A DNA stretch of 64,000 nucleotides from Nocardioides okcheonensis (GCF_020991065.1 NZ_CP087710.1:2170001-2234000); one strand, 5' to 3'. Positions 8,987 through 17,846 are shown, counted from the first letter of the stretch. The notes: a model not told the origin generated them from the letters alone. Program-made: numbers and translations.

Positions 8987-10450
8987 TCAGCGCGGCAGGA
9001 CCACCCGCACCGTCGTGCCCTGCCCGGGCGCGCTGGTCGCGGTGACCTCGCCGCCGTGGGCCTCGACGATGGTGCGGACGATGCTGAGCCCCAGCCCGGC
9101 GCCCGGCACCTGGCGCGCACGGGCGTTGGAGCCGCGGAAGAACCGGGCGAACATCTGCCGCAGCTCCGCCTCCTCGAGGCCGTCGCCGTCGTCGGAGACC
9201 GTGAGCTCGACGCCGTGCTCGCCGACCACGAGCGCGACCCGCACGAGCCCGTCGCGCTGGGCGTACGTCACGGCGTTGGCGAGCAGGTTGTCGAGCGCCT
9301 GACGCAGGCGCAGCCCGTCGACCACCGCGACCAGCGGCTCGGTCAGGTCGGCCTCGATCCTCACCCCGCGCGCGTCGGCGGCGACGCCCGCCGCGTCGAC
9401 CGCCTCCGAGACGACGGACGCCAGGTCGACCCGGTAGGGGTCGACGAGCGGCGACCCGGACGTCGCGCGCACGGCGAACAGCAGGTCTGCCACGAGGTGC
9501 GAGAGGCGCATCATGTTGCGGCGGGCGGCGCCGATGTGCTCGTGGACGTCGACGGGCAGGCCCGAGGTGTAGTCGAGCAGCTCGAGGTAGGCCAGCGCCG
9601 CGGTGAGGGGCGTACGCAGCTCGTGGGACACGGACGCGACGAAGTCGTCCTTGACGCGCGTGGCCCGCTGCAGGTCGGTGATGTCGTGGTAGGCCAGCAC
9701 CGCGCCGGCGAAGTCGCCGGCGCGGTCGCGGACCGGCCGGGCGCTGATCGACACGGCGCGGCGCGAGAGCGGGTCCTCGCCGACCCACACCAGCAGGCCG
9801 TCGAACTCCTCCCCCGCCAGTGCGCGCACCGACGGCAGCTCCTCGCGGGTCAGCCGCCGGCCCTGCTCGGCGTCGAAGAGGAACCCGCTCTGGCCGGCGA
9901 CGCCGCCATGCCCCTCGGGGTAGGCGAGGGCGAGGAAGCGGTCGTGGAACCCGTTGTGCGCCTGGTAGACGCCGTCGGCGCCGAGCAGCACCAGCCCGAT
10001 CGACACGCTGTCGAGGATCGCGCCGGTCCATGCCTGCTCCGACTCGACCTCGGCCTCGGCTGCGTCGAGACGCTCGACGAACGCCTGTCGCTCGGTGAGG
10101 TCGACGATCTGGGCGATGAGGTGGAGCGGGTTGCCGTGGTCGTCGCGGACGAGGGTGGCGGAGAGGTCGCCGACGAGGACCGACCCGTCGGCGCGGAGGT
10201 AGCGCTTGGTCACCCGGAAGGAGCTGACCTCGCCCGACATCGCCCGGGCGAGCAGCCGGGCGTCGGACGCCCTGTCGTCGGCGTGGGTGATCGCCTGGAA
10301 GGTGAGCGCGAGGAGCTCCTCGCTCGTGTAGCCCAGCATGTCGCAGAGCGCGATGTTGGCCGTGAGGAACTCCCCCTCCGGCGACACCAGCGCCATCCCG
10401 ACCGGCGAGTGCTCCATCGTGAGGCGCCACAAGCCGTCGGTGTCGGGCAC
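8987..10450 (-). CDS. PAS-PAS sensor histidine kinase (copy 1)
   Basis: A 487-aa cytoplasmic hybrid-less kinase. Two PAS domains (about residues 5-125 and 140-260) precede the HisKA box SHELRTPL (about 275) and a HATPase with DDGDGLEEAE and GAGLGLSIV. No membrane segment is seen. GTG 10450 was chosen because AGGAGG lies about 9 nt upstream and it aligns with the paralogue's start; GTG 10471 is an alternative. It is a close tandem paralogue of the next kinase, sharing LWRLTM-x-HSPVGMAL and the P-GAGLGLSI region. No response regulator is adjacent. Confidence 0.9.
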   Translation of the reverse strand: MPDTDGLWRLTMEHSPVGMALVSPEGEFLTANIALCDMLGYTSEELLALTFQAITHADDRASDARLLARAMSGEVSSFRVTKRYLRADGSVLVGDLSATLVRDDHGNPLHLIAQIVDLTERQAFVERLDAAEAEVESEQAWTGAILDSVSIGLVLLGADGVYQAHNGFHDRFLALAYPEGHGGVAGQSGFLFDAEQGRRLTREELPSVRALAGEEFDGLLVWVGEDPLSRRAVSISARPVRDRAGDFAGAVLAYHDITDLQRATRVKDDFVASVSHELRTPLTAALAYLELLDYTSGLPVDVHEHIGAARRNMMRLSHLVADLLFAVRATSGSPLVDPYRVDLASVVSEAVDAAGVAADARGVRIEADLTEPLVAVVDGLRLRQALDNLLANAVTYAQRDGLVRVALVVGEHGVELTVSDDGDGLEEAELRQMFARFFRGSNARARQVPGAGLGLSIVRTIVEAHGGEVTATSAPGQGTTVRVVLPR

Positions 10451-10626
10451 GGGCGTACGCCTCCTCGCCACGCCGCCTCCCCGTGCCTCTGCAGGGCTGC
10501 GGCCGTCCCTCCGACGACCCGGCCCCGGTTGTCACCGTAGGGAACGGGACCGACTTCTGGCGAGGGCTGAGCAAAAGTACGGGGAAAATGTACGAACCAG
10601 CTGCCGGGCGCGCGCGGCCGCCGGAG

Positions 10627-12096
10627 TCAGCGCGGGAGGGTCAGCCGCACGGTCGTCCCGCAGCCGGGGGCGCTGGTCGCGCTCGCCGTCCCGCCGTGCG
10701 CCTCGAGGACCGTGCGGGCGATGCTGAGCCCGAGACCGGCGCCCGGCAGGTGGCGGCGACGGGCGTTGGCGCCGCGGTGGAAGCGGTCGAAGACGTGCGG
10801 CAGGTCGGCGGCGTCGATGCCCTCGCCCGTGTCCGCGACGGTGACCACGACCTCGGCGTCGGTCTCCTCCAGGCGCACCTCGACCCGGCCGCCGGGGCTG
10901 TAGGTGACCGCGTTGGACAGCACGTTGTCGAGGGCCTGGCGGACGGTCAGCCCGTCGGCGACGACGTCGAGGTGGCCGGGCAGGTCGGTGAGCACCTCGA
11001 CCTCCGTGGCCGCCGCTTCCGGGGCGATCCCGGCGACCGCGTCACCGACCAGGTGCGCGAGGTCGACCGGGTGGGGGTCGACCAGCGGCGACCCGGACAT
11101 CGCCCGGCTCGCGTAGAGCACGTCGGCGACGAGGTGCGACAGGCGCAGCACGTTGCGGAAGGCCGCGTCGACGTGGTGGCGGCACTCCGGGGGCAGGTCG
11201 CCCGACTGCTCGAGCAGCTCGAGGTGCCCGAGCGCGGAGGTCAGCGGGGTGCGCAGCTCGTGGGAGACCGACTGGACGAACTCGTCCTTGGCACGGATCG
11301 CCCGCATCATCGGGGTGACGTCGTGGAACACCATCGCCGACCCCGCCCGGTTGCCCTCGCTGTCGGGCACGTTGCGCGCCGAGATCACCAGCGCACGGCG
11401 GGTCTCGGGGTCGGGGCCGGCCCAGCACAGCACGTTGTCGAGCTCCTCGCCGCGGGCGGCGCGGGTGGAGGGGATGTCGTCCACCGGGATCAGGGCGGCC
11501 TGGTCGGCGTCGTAGATGTGACCGGGGCTGCCCACCCGGCCGGTGTGCCCGTCGGGGAAGGCGAGGTCGAAGAACCCCCGCTGGGTGGCGTTGACCGCCT
11601 GGAACCGACCCTCGAGGTCGATCAGCGCGAGCCCCACGACGTCGGTGTCGAGGATCGCGCGGGTGCGCAGCTGCTCGTCGATGACCTGCCGCTCGGCCTG
11701 CCCGAGCCGCACCTCGACGTCGTGCTTCTCGGTGAGGTCCACGACCTGGGTGATGAAGTGCTGCGGGGCGCCGCACGCGTCGCGCTGGAGCACGATCGAC
11801 AGGTCGACCAGCAGCTCGCTGCCGTCCGGGCGCAGGTAGCGCTTGCGGGTGCGCTGGGCGCCGTCGTCGCCGAGCAGCTCCTGGTGCAGCTGCACGCCGT
11901 CGAGCAGGTCGTCGGGGTGCGTGATGTGGTGGAAGCTGAGCCGGGTCAGCTCCTCCTCGGTGTAGCCCAGCATCGCGCACAGCGACGGGTTGACCCGCAG
12001 GTAGCGACCCTCGGGCGACAGCAGCGCCATGCCCACCGGCGAGTGCTGCATCGTCAGGCGCCAGAGCTCGCGGTCCTCCGGCGTCAGCTCCGCCAC
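10627..12096 (-). CDS. PAS-PAS sensor histidine kinase (copy 2)
   Basis: A 489-aa paralogue of the preceding kinase with the same order: PAS (about 10-125), PAS (about 140-260), HisKA with SHELRTPL, and HATPase with DTGEGIDAADLPHVFDRF and GAGLGLSIA. GTG 12096 follows a GGGGG Shine-Dalgarno by about 6 nt and aligns with the copy-1 start; a longer upstream frame is not supported. The 176-nt gap to copy 1 contains a near-repeat of CGTAC-x-TTTT in the direction of copy 1. Both are orphan kinases here. Confidence 0.9.
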   Translation of the reverse strand: MAELTPEDRELWRLTMQHSPVGMALLSPEGRYLRVNPSLCAMLGYTEEELTRLSFHHITHPDDLLDGVQLHQELLGDDGAQRTRKRYLRPDGSELLVDLSIVLQRDACGAPQHFITQVVDLTEKHDVEVRLGQAERQVIDEQLRTRAILDTDVVGLALIDLEGRFQAVNATQRGFFDLAFPDGHTGRVGSPGHIYDADQAALIPVDDIPSTRAARGEELDNVLCWAGPDPETRRALVISARNVPDSEGNRAGSAMVFHDVTPMMRAIRAKDEFVQSVSHELRTPLTSALGHLELLEQSGDLPPECRHHVDAAFRNVLRLSHLVADVLYASRAMSGSPLVDPHPVDLAHLVGDAVAGIAPEAAATEVEVLTDLPGHLDVVADGLTVRQALDNVLSNAVTYSPGGRVEVRLEETDAEVVVTVADTGEGIDAADLPHVFDRFHRGANARRRHLPGAGLGLSIARTVLEAHGGTASATSAPGCGTTVRLTLPR

Positions 12097-12194
12097 CTGT
12101 GTCCCCCCGATCCGCGCCCGGTCGGGCGTGCTGCGACACCGTAGCCCGCGACGGCGCGGCGTGGTGGCGCTCCGGGCGAACTGCCTCCACGGCA

Positions 12195-12229
12195 CAGGTG
12201 GCCGGCCCCGAGCCGGGACCGGCCACCTG
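12195..12229 (-). terminator. Terminator of the sseC operon
   Basis: An 11-bp perfect stem (12195-12205 with 12219-12229, CAGGTGGCCGG/CCGGCCACCTG) with a 13-nt loop, 17 nt beyond the sseC stop. Confidence 0.65.
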
Positions 12230-12245
12230 CAGCGGCTGTGACGGG

Positions 12246-12551
12246 TCAGGCGCCGACGAGCACCTGCACCTCGGCCACCGAGCCCACGGCCGCGACGACG
12301 CGGGTGTCGACCGGCTCGGACTTGGGGGCGAGCGTGCGCAGGGTCCACTCGCCGTCGCCGGCGAAGAAGCGGAAGTGCCCGGTCGCCGAGGTCGGGACCT
12401 CGGCGGTGAACTCGCCGCTACGGTCGAGCAGGCGGACGTAGGCGTTGGCCACCGGCTCGGCGCCGCCGCGCAGCACCTGGCCCTGGATCACGGCCTCCTT
12501 GGCCACGTTGACCCCGTCGAGCGAGAGACCGCCCTCAGTCGCGCCGCACAT
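12246..12551 (-). CDS. sseC: DUF1416 protein SseC
   Basis: A 101-aa protein of the DUF1416/SseC family. It begins MCGATEGG and contains a carboxypeptidase-regulatory-like beta fold (VIQGQVLRGGAEPVANAYVR). In mycobacteria this gene always follows the rhodanese CysA/SseA, and the same order holds here with a one-base overlap (TGATG). A role in thiosulfate or sulfur transfer is inferred from this conserved linkage; no catalytic residue is known. Confidence 0.88.
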   Translation of the reverse strand: MCGATEGGLSLDGVNVAKEAVIQGQVLRGGAEPVANAYVRLLDRSGEFTAEVPTSATGHFRFFAGDGEWTLRTLAPKSEPVDTRVVAAVGSVAEVQVLVGA

Positions 12552-13399
12552 CAGGCCTCGCCCTTCTCGTCGCCGAGCGCGACCGGGACGCCCACGAGGG
12601 AGCCGTACTCGGTCCACGAGCCGTCGTAGTTCTTCACGTTGTCCTGGCCGAGGAGCTCCTTGAGCACGAACCAGGTGTGCGAGGAGCGCTCGCCGATGCG
12701 GCAGTAGGCGATGGTGTCCTTGTCCCAGTCGACGCCGGCCTCGGTGTAGATCGCCTTGAGCTCGTCGTCGGACTTGAAGGTGCCGTCGTCGTTGGCCGCC
12801 TTGCTCCACGGCACGCTCGCGGCGGTCGGGATGTGGCCGGCGCGCTGGGCCTGCTCCTGCGGGAGGTGGGCCGGGGCGAGGAGGCGACCGGCGTACTCGT
12901 CGGGGCTGCGCACGTCGACGAGGTTCTGGGTGCCGATCGCGGCGACGACCTCGTCGCGGAAGGCGCGGATCGAGGAGTCCTGCTCGGTCGCGGTGTACGA
13001 CGTCGTGGCGCGCTCGGTCTTCTCGTCGGTGAGCTCGCGGGAGTCGAGCTCCCACTTCTTGCGGCCTCCGTCGAGGAGCTTCACGTCCTGGTGGCCGTAG
13101 AGCTTGAAGTACCAGTACGCGTAGGCGGCGAACCAGTTGTTGTTGCCGCCGTAGAGCACGACCGTGTCGTCGTTGGACACGCCCCGCTCGGACAGCAGCG
13201 CCTCGAACTGCTCCTTGTTGACGAAGTCGCGGCGGACCTGGTCCTGGAGGTCGGTGGTCCAGTCGAGCTTGATCGCTCCCCGGATGTGGCCCTTGTCGTA
13301 GGCGGTGGTGTCCTCGTCGACCTCGACGAGGACGATGCCGTCGGTGTCGAGGTTGTCCTCGACCCACTGGGCGGTGACGAGCGAGTTCTCGCGGCTCAT
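12551..13399 (-). CDS. sseA: Thiosulfate sulfurtransferase (rhodanese), SseA/CysA type
   Basis: A 282-aa two-domain rhodanese. The N-terminal inactive domain (about 15-125) contains the YGGNNNWFAAYAYWYF strand. The catalytic C-terminal domain (about 150-275) has the active-site loop CRIGERS with Cys near residue 233. Family members move sulfane sulfur from thiosulfate to cyanide or thiol acceptors. It is coupled to sseC and lies downstream of the DUF4395 gene and a Cys-containing leader, consistent with control by sulfur status. Confidence 0.95.
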   Translation of the reverse strand: MSRENSLVTAQWVEDNLDTDGIVLVEVDEDTTAYDKGHIRGAIKLDWTTDLQDQVRRDFVNKEQFEALLSERGVSNDDTVVLYGGNNNWFAAYAYWYFKLYGHQDVKLLDGGRKKWELDSRELTDEKTERATTSYTATEQDSSIRAFRDEVVAAIGTQNLVDVRSPDEYAGRLLAPAHLPQEQAQRAGHIPTAASVPWSKAANDDGTFKSDDELKAIYTEAGVDWDKDTIAYCRIGERSSHTWFVLKELLGQDNVKNYDGSWTEYGSLVGVPVALGDEKGEA

Positions 13400-13451
13400 G
13401 GGTGGTGTGCTCCTTGTGGATTGGTTGGTCGAGGAAGGCGCTCTGCGCCTG

Positions 13452-13925
13452 TCACGAGACCCGGTGGGTGAAGCGGCGGATCAGCAGGTACATCTCGCAG
13501 CCGAGGCAGAAGGCGAAGACCGCGTTGAGCAGGGCTGCGGCCAGGGCGAACCCGACCGCGACCTGGCCGACGACCGTCGCGCCGGCGAGCAGGGCGACCA
13601 GCCCGACCAGCGAGAAGGCCAGCCCGACGCCCTGCGCGAAGCGGGGCGGCTCGGGCGCCTCCCACTCCGTCGGCGGCCCCAGGCGCGGGCGGACGACCGT
13701 GCGGAACAGCCAGGCGTGCGGGGTGTGCTGCACGCCGCGGGCGGCGCCGAGGGCGAAGAGCCCGGCCTGCACGGCCAGGAGCGCGGTCGACCACGGGGCC
13801 GGGAGCAGCAGGACGGCGGCCAGGACGACCGCGGTCAGCGCGGCCGCCAGCTGCGGGCCGCGCGGGTCGATCGCGTCGCGCGGCGGCGTGGTGACGCCGG
13901 CGCTCGGGGCAGTGGTGCTGGACAT
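13452..13925 (-). CDS. DUF4395 membrane protein
   Basis: A 157-aa protein with about four hydrophobic segments in two pairs (about 25-60 and 95-145) and the family motif FCLGCEMY near the C-terminus, which carries two Cys. DUF4395 genes accompany thioredoxin and rhodanese genes in actinobacteria, so a membrane step in sulfur or thiol redox is likely but unproven. ATG 13925 was chosen because AGGAG lies 4 nt upstream. Confidence 0.85.
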   Translation of the reverse strand: MSSTTAPSAGVTTPPRDAIDPRGPQLAAALTAVVLAAVLLLPAPWSTALLAVQAGLFALGAARGVQHTPHAWLFRTVVRPRLGPPTEWEAPEPPRFAQGVGLAFSLVGLVALLAGATVVGQVAVGFALAAALLNAVFAFCLGCEMYLLIRRFTHRVS

Positions 13926-14026
13926 GTCTCTCCTGCGGACGGGTGGTCGGGCCATGACGGCACGGGCTCACCCGGCAGGTTAGTCCACAAAGTCAGTAGA
14001 CTTGAAGCACCTGTGGGGGCGGCCCG

Positions 14027-14104
14027 TCAGGACATTCGACACAGCGCCGAGCGCACGCGGCAGTGGTCCACTGCGCGGCGACGGGTGAGCATGGTCGAGG
14101 ACAT
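14027..14104 (-). CDS. Cys-containing leader peptide (putative attenuator)
   Basis: A 25-codon frame from ATG 14104 (or ATG 14092, 21 codons). The core LTRRRAVDHCRVRSALCR matches the pattern LT-x-RR-x-VD-x-CRV-x-SA-x-CR that I recall from short actinobacterial leader peptides annotated before sulfur genes. It sits between thioredoxin and the DUF4395-sseA-sseC genes, about 100 nt before the latter. The likely role is ribosome stalling or coupling at Cys codons so that sulfur genes respond to cysteine. The downstream 100 nt contains an AT-rich repeat AAGTC-N4-GACTT (about 13991-14004). Confidence 0.65.
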   Translation of the reverse strand: MSSTMLTRRRAVDHCRVRSALCRMS

Positions 14105-14181
14105 GCCGACGACTCTAGGCCGCGCGGCGGTGTCGCCCTCGGCGTATCTCACGATGTGGTCCATGCATCCAGATCCTGAGA

Positions 14182-14685
14182 TCAGACCTGCGCGAGGGCG
14201 GTCAGCACCTGGTCGCGGGTGGGCGCGCCGGACGCGCGGGTGACCTCGCGGCCGTCGGCGTCGAGGACCACCGTGGTGGGCGTGCGGAGGATGCCGAAGG
14301 CACGGGTCGCGTCGAGGTGATGCTCGGCGTCGACCTCGACGTGGGCCACGCCGTCGACCAGACCGGTGACCTCGTCGAGGACGCGACGCGTCGCGCGGCA
14401 CGGCGCGCAGAACGCGCTGGAGAACTGGAGCAGGGTGGCCCGCTCGCCCAGCGCCGCACCGACGGTCGCGACCAGCTCGGCGCCGGCGGGCACCTCGGCG
14501 GACACCTCGGCGGACACCTCGGCGGACACCTCGACCCCGGCGACCTCCGCGGGGGCCGCTCCGGTCGCGGACGGCGTACGCACCGCCCGGGTGCCGGTGA
14601 AGCGTCCGTCGGTCGCCGCCCGCCACAGTCCGAACCCGAGGGCGAGCGCGACGGCCGCGACGGCGATCCAGGCTCCGGTGCTCAT
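14182..14685 (-). CDS. Membrane-anchored thioredoxin-like protein
   Basis: A 167-aa protein with one N-terminal membrane segment (about 5-22), a variable linker with the repeated tetrapeptide EVSA (about 48-66), and a thioredoxin fold with active site FCAPC (about residue 93) and the cis-Pro in RTPTTV. It is likely a periplasm-facing disulfide reductase or thiol carrier. It lies one leader peptide upstream of DUF4395-sseA-sseC on the same strand, in the order known for the mycobacterial thioredoxin/cysA2 locus. Confidence 0.87.
   Translation of the reverse strand: MSTGAWIAVAAVALALGFGLWRAATDGRFTGTRAVRTPSATGAAPAEVAGVEVSAEVSAEVSAEVPAGAELVATVGAALGERATLLQFSSAFCAPCRATRRVLDEVTGLVDGVAHVEVDAEHHLDATRAFGILRTPTTVVLDADGREVTRASGAPTRDQVLTALAQV
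14491..14532. repeat. 12-bp tandem repeat inside the thioredoxin gene
   Basis: Three and a half copies of CACCTCGGCGGA, encoding the EVSA repeats of the linker. In-frame copy-number change would alter only linker length. Confidence 0.8.
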
Positions 14686-14727
14686 GCGGGCCTCAACGCC
14701 GCGTGCGCGCGGGGTGTTCCCGGTCCC

Positions 14728-15006
14728 CTAGCGCCGCTCGTGCCGCTCGAGCCGGGCGCGCAGCAGCGCGTTCTCCTCCTCGAGCGCGAGGACCGCGGCG
14801 ATGCCGGCCAGGTTGAGCCCGGCCGCCAGCAGGTCGCGGATCCGGTGCAGCCGGTCGATGTCGTCGGGGCTGTAGAGCCGCGAGCCGCCCGGGGTGCGGG
14901 CCGGGTCGAGCAGGCCACGACGCTCGTAGACGCGCAGGTTCTGCACCTGCAGGGACGTCATCTCGGCCGCCACCGAGATCGCGAACACCCCGACGTCGCG
15001 CGCCAT
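14728..15006 (-). CDS. MerR-family regulator, HspR-like
   Basis: A 92-aa short MerR protein. The winged helix begins VGVFAISVAAEMTSLQVQNL and continues RVYERRGLLDPARTPGG-x-RLYS, which is the HspR-like subgroup. A short coiled coil (ALEEENALLRARLERH) ends the protein; the Cys ligands of metal-sensing MerR proteins are absent. It is divergent from hsp20 across a 126-bp region with overlapping promoter-like sequences, so repression of hsp20 and autoregulation are likely. Confidence 0.82.
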   Translation of the reverse strand: MARDVGVFAISVAAEMTSLQVQNLRVYERRGLLDPARTPGGSRLYSPDDIDRLHRIRDLLAAGLNLAGIAAVLALEEENALLRARLERHERR

Positions 15007-15040
15007 CGCCACCCTCCCCTCGTCACCTGCCTGCTGGGGC

Positions 15041-15091
15041 TTGATCCTGCCTGATCCGTGGACTATAAGAAACCTGTATCCGTTGTTACAG
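15041..15091 (+). promoter_or_regulatory. hsp20 promoter and candidate MerR/HspR operator
   Basis: TTGATC (15041-15046), a 17-nt spacer and TATAAG (15064-15069) form a good sigma70-type promoter toward hsp20. An inverted repeat CTGTA-N8-TACAG (15074-15078 and 15087-15091) covers the expected start site. It does not match the classical HAIR element (CTTGAGT-N7-ACTCAAG). Confidence 0.5.
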
Positions 15092-15132
15092 ATATCGGGA
15101 CACTCCCGACGACCGCAGAGGAGGAAGCCACC

Positions 15133-15558
15133 ATGTTGATCCGCAACGCCGACCCGTTCCGCGAGCTCGACCGCCTCACCCAGCAGCTCATGGGCACCAC
15201 CAACCGGCCCGTCGCGATGCCGATGGACGCCTGGCGCGAGGGTGACCGGTTCGTCCTCGAGTTCGACCTCCCGGGCGTGAGCCCCGAGTCGGTCGACCTC
15301 GACGTCGAGCGCAACGTCCTGACCATCCGGGCCGAGCGCGTCGCCGGCAACGGCGACTGGCAGATGCTCGCCAGCGAGCGCCCGCGCGGAGCCTTCAGCC
15401 GCCAGCTCGTGCTGGGCGACAACCTCGACCTCGAGCACATCGACGCGTCCTACCGCGACGGCGTCCTGCGCCTGGTCGTCCCGGTCGCGGAGAAGGCCAA
15501 GCCGCGCCGGATCGAGGTCCGCACCGACGCGGAGGCGCCGACCGCGATCGGGGCCTGA
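15133..15558 (+). CDS. Hsp20/alpha-crystallin small heat-shock protein
   Basis: A 141-aa holdase chaperone. The alpha-crystallin domain spans about residues 32-125 ([32 protein letters not shown] in segments, then [13 protein letters not shown]). The usual short N-terminal arm is present. ATG 15133 follows a GAGGAGGAA Shine-Dalgarno. It is controlled from a strong promoter shared with the divergent MerR-type gene. Confidence 0.93.
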   Translation: MLIRNADPFRELDRLTQQLMGTTNRPVAMPMDAWREGDRFVLEFDLPGVSPESVDLDVERNVLTIRAERVAGNGDWQMLASERPRGAFSRQLVLGDNLDLEHIDASYRDGVLRLVVPVAEKAKPRRIEVRTDAEAPTAIGA

Positions 15559-15578
15559 GCACCCGGCCGCAGACGCGG

Positions 15579-15612
15579 AGCGGGGCCCCGGGAGTGATCC
15601 CGGGGCCCCGCT
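15579..15612. terminator. Bidirectional terminator
   Basis: A perfect 15-bp stem (15579-15593 with 15598-15612) around the loop GTGA, between the converging hsp20 and secreted repeat protein genes. Confidence 0.8.
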
Positions 15613-15641
15613 GTCGTGTGGTGCCGTGCTGCTGGAGGGCG

Positions 15642-17846
15642 TCAGCCCTTCTTCTTCACCTTGACGGTCTTCGCGATCTCCGCGTCGCCGTACTTCTTGC
15701 CCTTGAGGTCGATGGAGAAGACCAGCTTGTTCTTGCCCTTGACGAGCTTCTTCACCGTGAGGCGGGCCTGGCCGTTGACGATCTTGGCCTTGCCGACCTT
15801 CTTGTAGACCGGCGCGCCGAACTCGTCGGTGCGCACGATCTTCTGCACGACGACCGTGCCCTTGAACTTCTTGGCCTTCACCTTCTTGTCCGAGACCTTG
15901 ACGGTCGCGGTCGAGCCGTTGACCGAGATCTTGACCTTCGGCTTCTTGGCGATCTTCTGGGTGGTGGTCGTCGCGATGCCCGTGACGCCGCCGTTGCTCG
16001 CGGTCACCTGGAGGGTGATCCGGTCACCCTTGTACTTCTTGGAGACCTTCAGCGTGCGGTTCTGGCCGACGACCTCGCCGTCGACGAGCCACGCGTAGTC
16101 GTAGGTCGTGTCGCTGTCGAGCGTCCAGACGCCCGGGACCGCGCGGATCTTGCCGCCGAGGAAGGGGTTGCCCTTGATCTCGGGCGAGCGCAGGGCACGC
16201 ATGCCCTCCTCGAGGTCGGCGTCGATGCCGGTCGCGGACTTGCCGCTGGTCACCGTGATGGTCTTCGCGGTGGCGTAGTTCGTGTTGTCGTACCACTCCG
16301 GGCCGAAGAACGGGCCCGACGAGCCGCCGCCGTCGACGAAGAGCACCTTGTAGGTGCCCGGCTTCAGCGAAGTGAGGGCGTAGGTGCCGTCGTCGTCGAC
16401 CTCGGCGTAGGCGAAGCTGCCGGCGGAGACGAGGCCGTCCTTGGCGTCGACGACCTGCACCGCGACGCCGTCGGTCGAGACCGTCGACTTCGTGGAGACG
16501 GTGCCGGAGATGCCGCCGGCGAGCGGCAGGACCACGTTGACGCCCGCGGCCGGGACCGGCGCCTTCGCGGCGGCGTCGTAGGACTGCGCACCGCCGTACC
16601 AGCGGGTGAGGCGGTCGTACTGGCCCTCCTCGCGCGGGAGCTCGTCGGAGACGCCGATCTTGAACTCGTTCTCCGAGGAGCCGGTGCTGGCCGGGTCGAG
16701 GTCGGTGAAGGCGTACTGGCCGGCGCGGTTGGTGAGCACGGTGTCGTAGCGCTGCTCCTCGCCGGCCTTCAGCGGGGTGTTCCAGGCGGACACGCTCACG
16801 CCGATGGCCGGCGCACCGGACGAGTCGGTGATGGTGCCGCTGAGGTCGATCGTCGCCGGGTCGATGGCGAACGACGGGTCGTTGGCGAGGGCCGCGTCGA
16901 TCCCGGCGACGGTCGCGCCGCCGTTGAGGACCAGCTCGGTGGCGGTGGCACGGTCGGGCTTGTCGGCGAACCACTCGCCCAGGAACTGGCCGATCGGGTC
17001 GTCGAACTGGACCTTGTAGATGCCCTCCGCGGCGCCGTCGATGCGGAACACGCCGCTGGCGTCGGTGTAGTCGGTGTAGGCGCCGAAGTCGTCGGAGTAC
17101 GCGGTGACCTCGACCCGCTCGAGCGGGGTGCCGTCGGTGTTGGTGAGGCGGCCGGTCAGCACGCCGCCGCGCACGACGCCGATGTCGCCGAGGGCGAGCG
17201 GGGCCGCGCCGAGGGTGATCGCGTCGGCGGTCTCCTCGGTGGTCTTGTCGGTGTACCACTCGTCGGCGTAGCCGGCGGGGCGGACCTGCAGCTTGTAGGA
17301 GCCGGCGATCGGGGCGCCGATCTTGAAGGTGCCGTCGCGCTCGATGCGCGCCGACGAGACGAAGCTGCCGCCGGCGTGCAGGCTCACCGAGCCGCCGCGC
17401 ACGGGGCGACCGGACGCGTTGACGACGCGACCGGTGGCGCTCGGGGCGGCGGCGAGGGCGACGGGCGCGAGGGCGGTCGGGCCGGTCACGGCGACCGGGT
17501 CGGCGGACGCGAGGTCGGCCTTGTCGGTGTAGAACTCCGTGGCCAGGGTGCCGTCGGCGCTCTCGAACTCGAACTTGTAGGTGCCGGGCTCGAGCGGGAG
17601 GTTCATCCGGCCGTCGGCGAGGTACTGGCCGTCGATCGCGAAGTAGCTGCCGTCGCTCTGGCCGAGGTAGGCCGTGACGTAGCCCTCGACCGGGTTGCCG
17701 GCCGAGTCGGTGACGGTCGTGGTGACCCCCACCGGAGCGGCGTGGGCCGGCAGTGCCGTCCCCGCCGTCAGTGCTGCCGTGGCGAGCGCACCCGCCGCCA
17801 CGGTGGAAAGGAGGCGCGTGCGCGCCCCACCAGACCCAGCAAGCAT
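15642..17846 (-). CDS. Large secreted protein with carboxypeptidase-regulatory-like repeats
   Basis: A 734-aa secreted protein. A Sec signal peptide ends near APAHA-AP (about residues 1-36). At least five beta-sandwich repeats follow, each with the CarboxypepD_reg/SdrD-B logic G-x-V-x-D-x2-G-x-P-x2-G-x-V and ending in G-x-Y. Several repeats share the sequence EWY/EWF-x-DK (for example DEWYTDKTTEETADAITL), a signature of this actinobacterial type. An Ig-like unit and a Lys-rich C-terminal region (about 610-734) complete it; there is no sortase motif. It likely acts at the cell wall as a structural or adhesive protein. ATG 17846 follows AGGGGGAA. Confidence 0.78.
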   Translation of the reverse strand: MLAGSGGARTRLLSTVAAGALATAALTAGTALPAHAAPVGVTTTVTDSAGNPVEGYVTAYLGQSDGSYFAIDGQYLADGRMNLPLEPGTYKFEFESADGTLATEFYTDKADLASADPVAVTGPTALAPVALAAAPSATGRVVNASGRPVRGGSVSLHAGGSFVSSARIERDGTFKIGAPIAGSYKLQVRPAGYADEWYTDKTTEETADAITLGAAPLALGDIGVVRGGVLTGRLTNTDGTPLERVEVTAYSDDFGAYTDYTDASGVFRIDGAAEGIYKVQFDDPIGQFLGEWFADKPDRATATELVLNGGATVAGIDAALANDPSFAIDPATIDLSGTITDSSGAPAIGVSVSAWNTPLKAGEEQRYDTVLTNRAGQYAFTDLDPASTGSSENEFKIGVSDELPREEGQYDRLTRWYGGAQSYDAAAKAPVPAAGVNVVLPLAGGISGTVSTKSTVSTDGVAVQVVDAKDGLVSAGSFAYAEVDDDGTYALTSLKPGTYKVLFVDGGGSSGPFFGPEWYDNTNYATAKTITVTSGKSATGIDADLEEGMRALRSPEIKGNPFLGGKIRAVPGVWTLDSDTTYDYAWLVDGEVVGQNRTLKVSKKYKGDRITLQVTASNGGVTGIATTTTQKIAKKPKVKISVNGSTATVKVSDKKVKAKKFKGTVVVQKIVRTDEFGAPVYKKVGKAKIVNGQARLTVKKLVKGKNKLVFSIDLKGKKYGDAEIAKTVKVKKKG

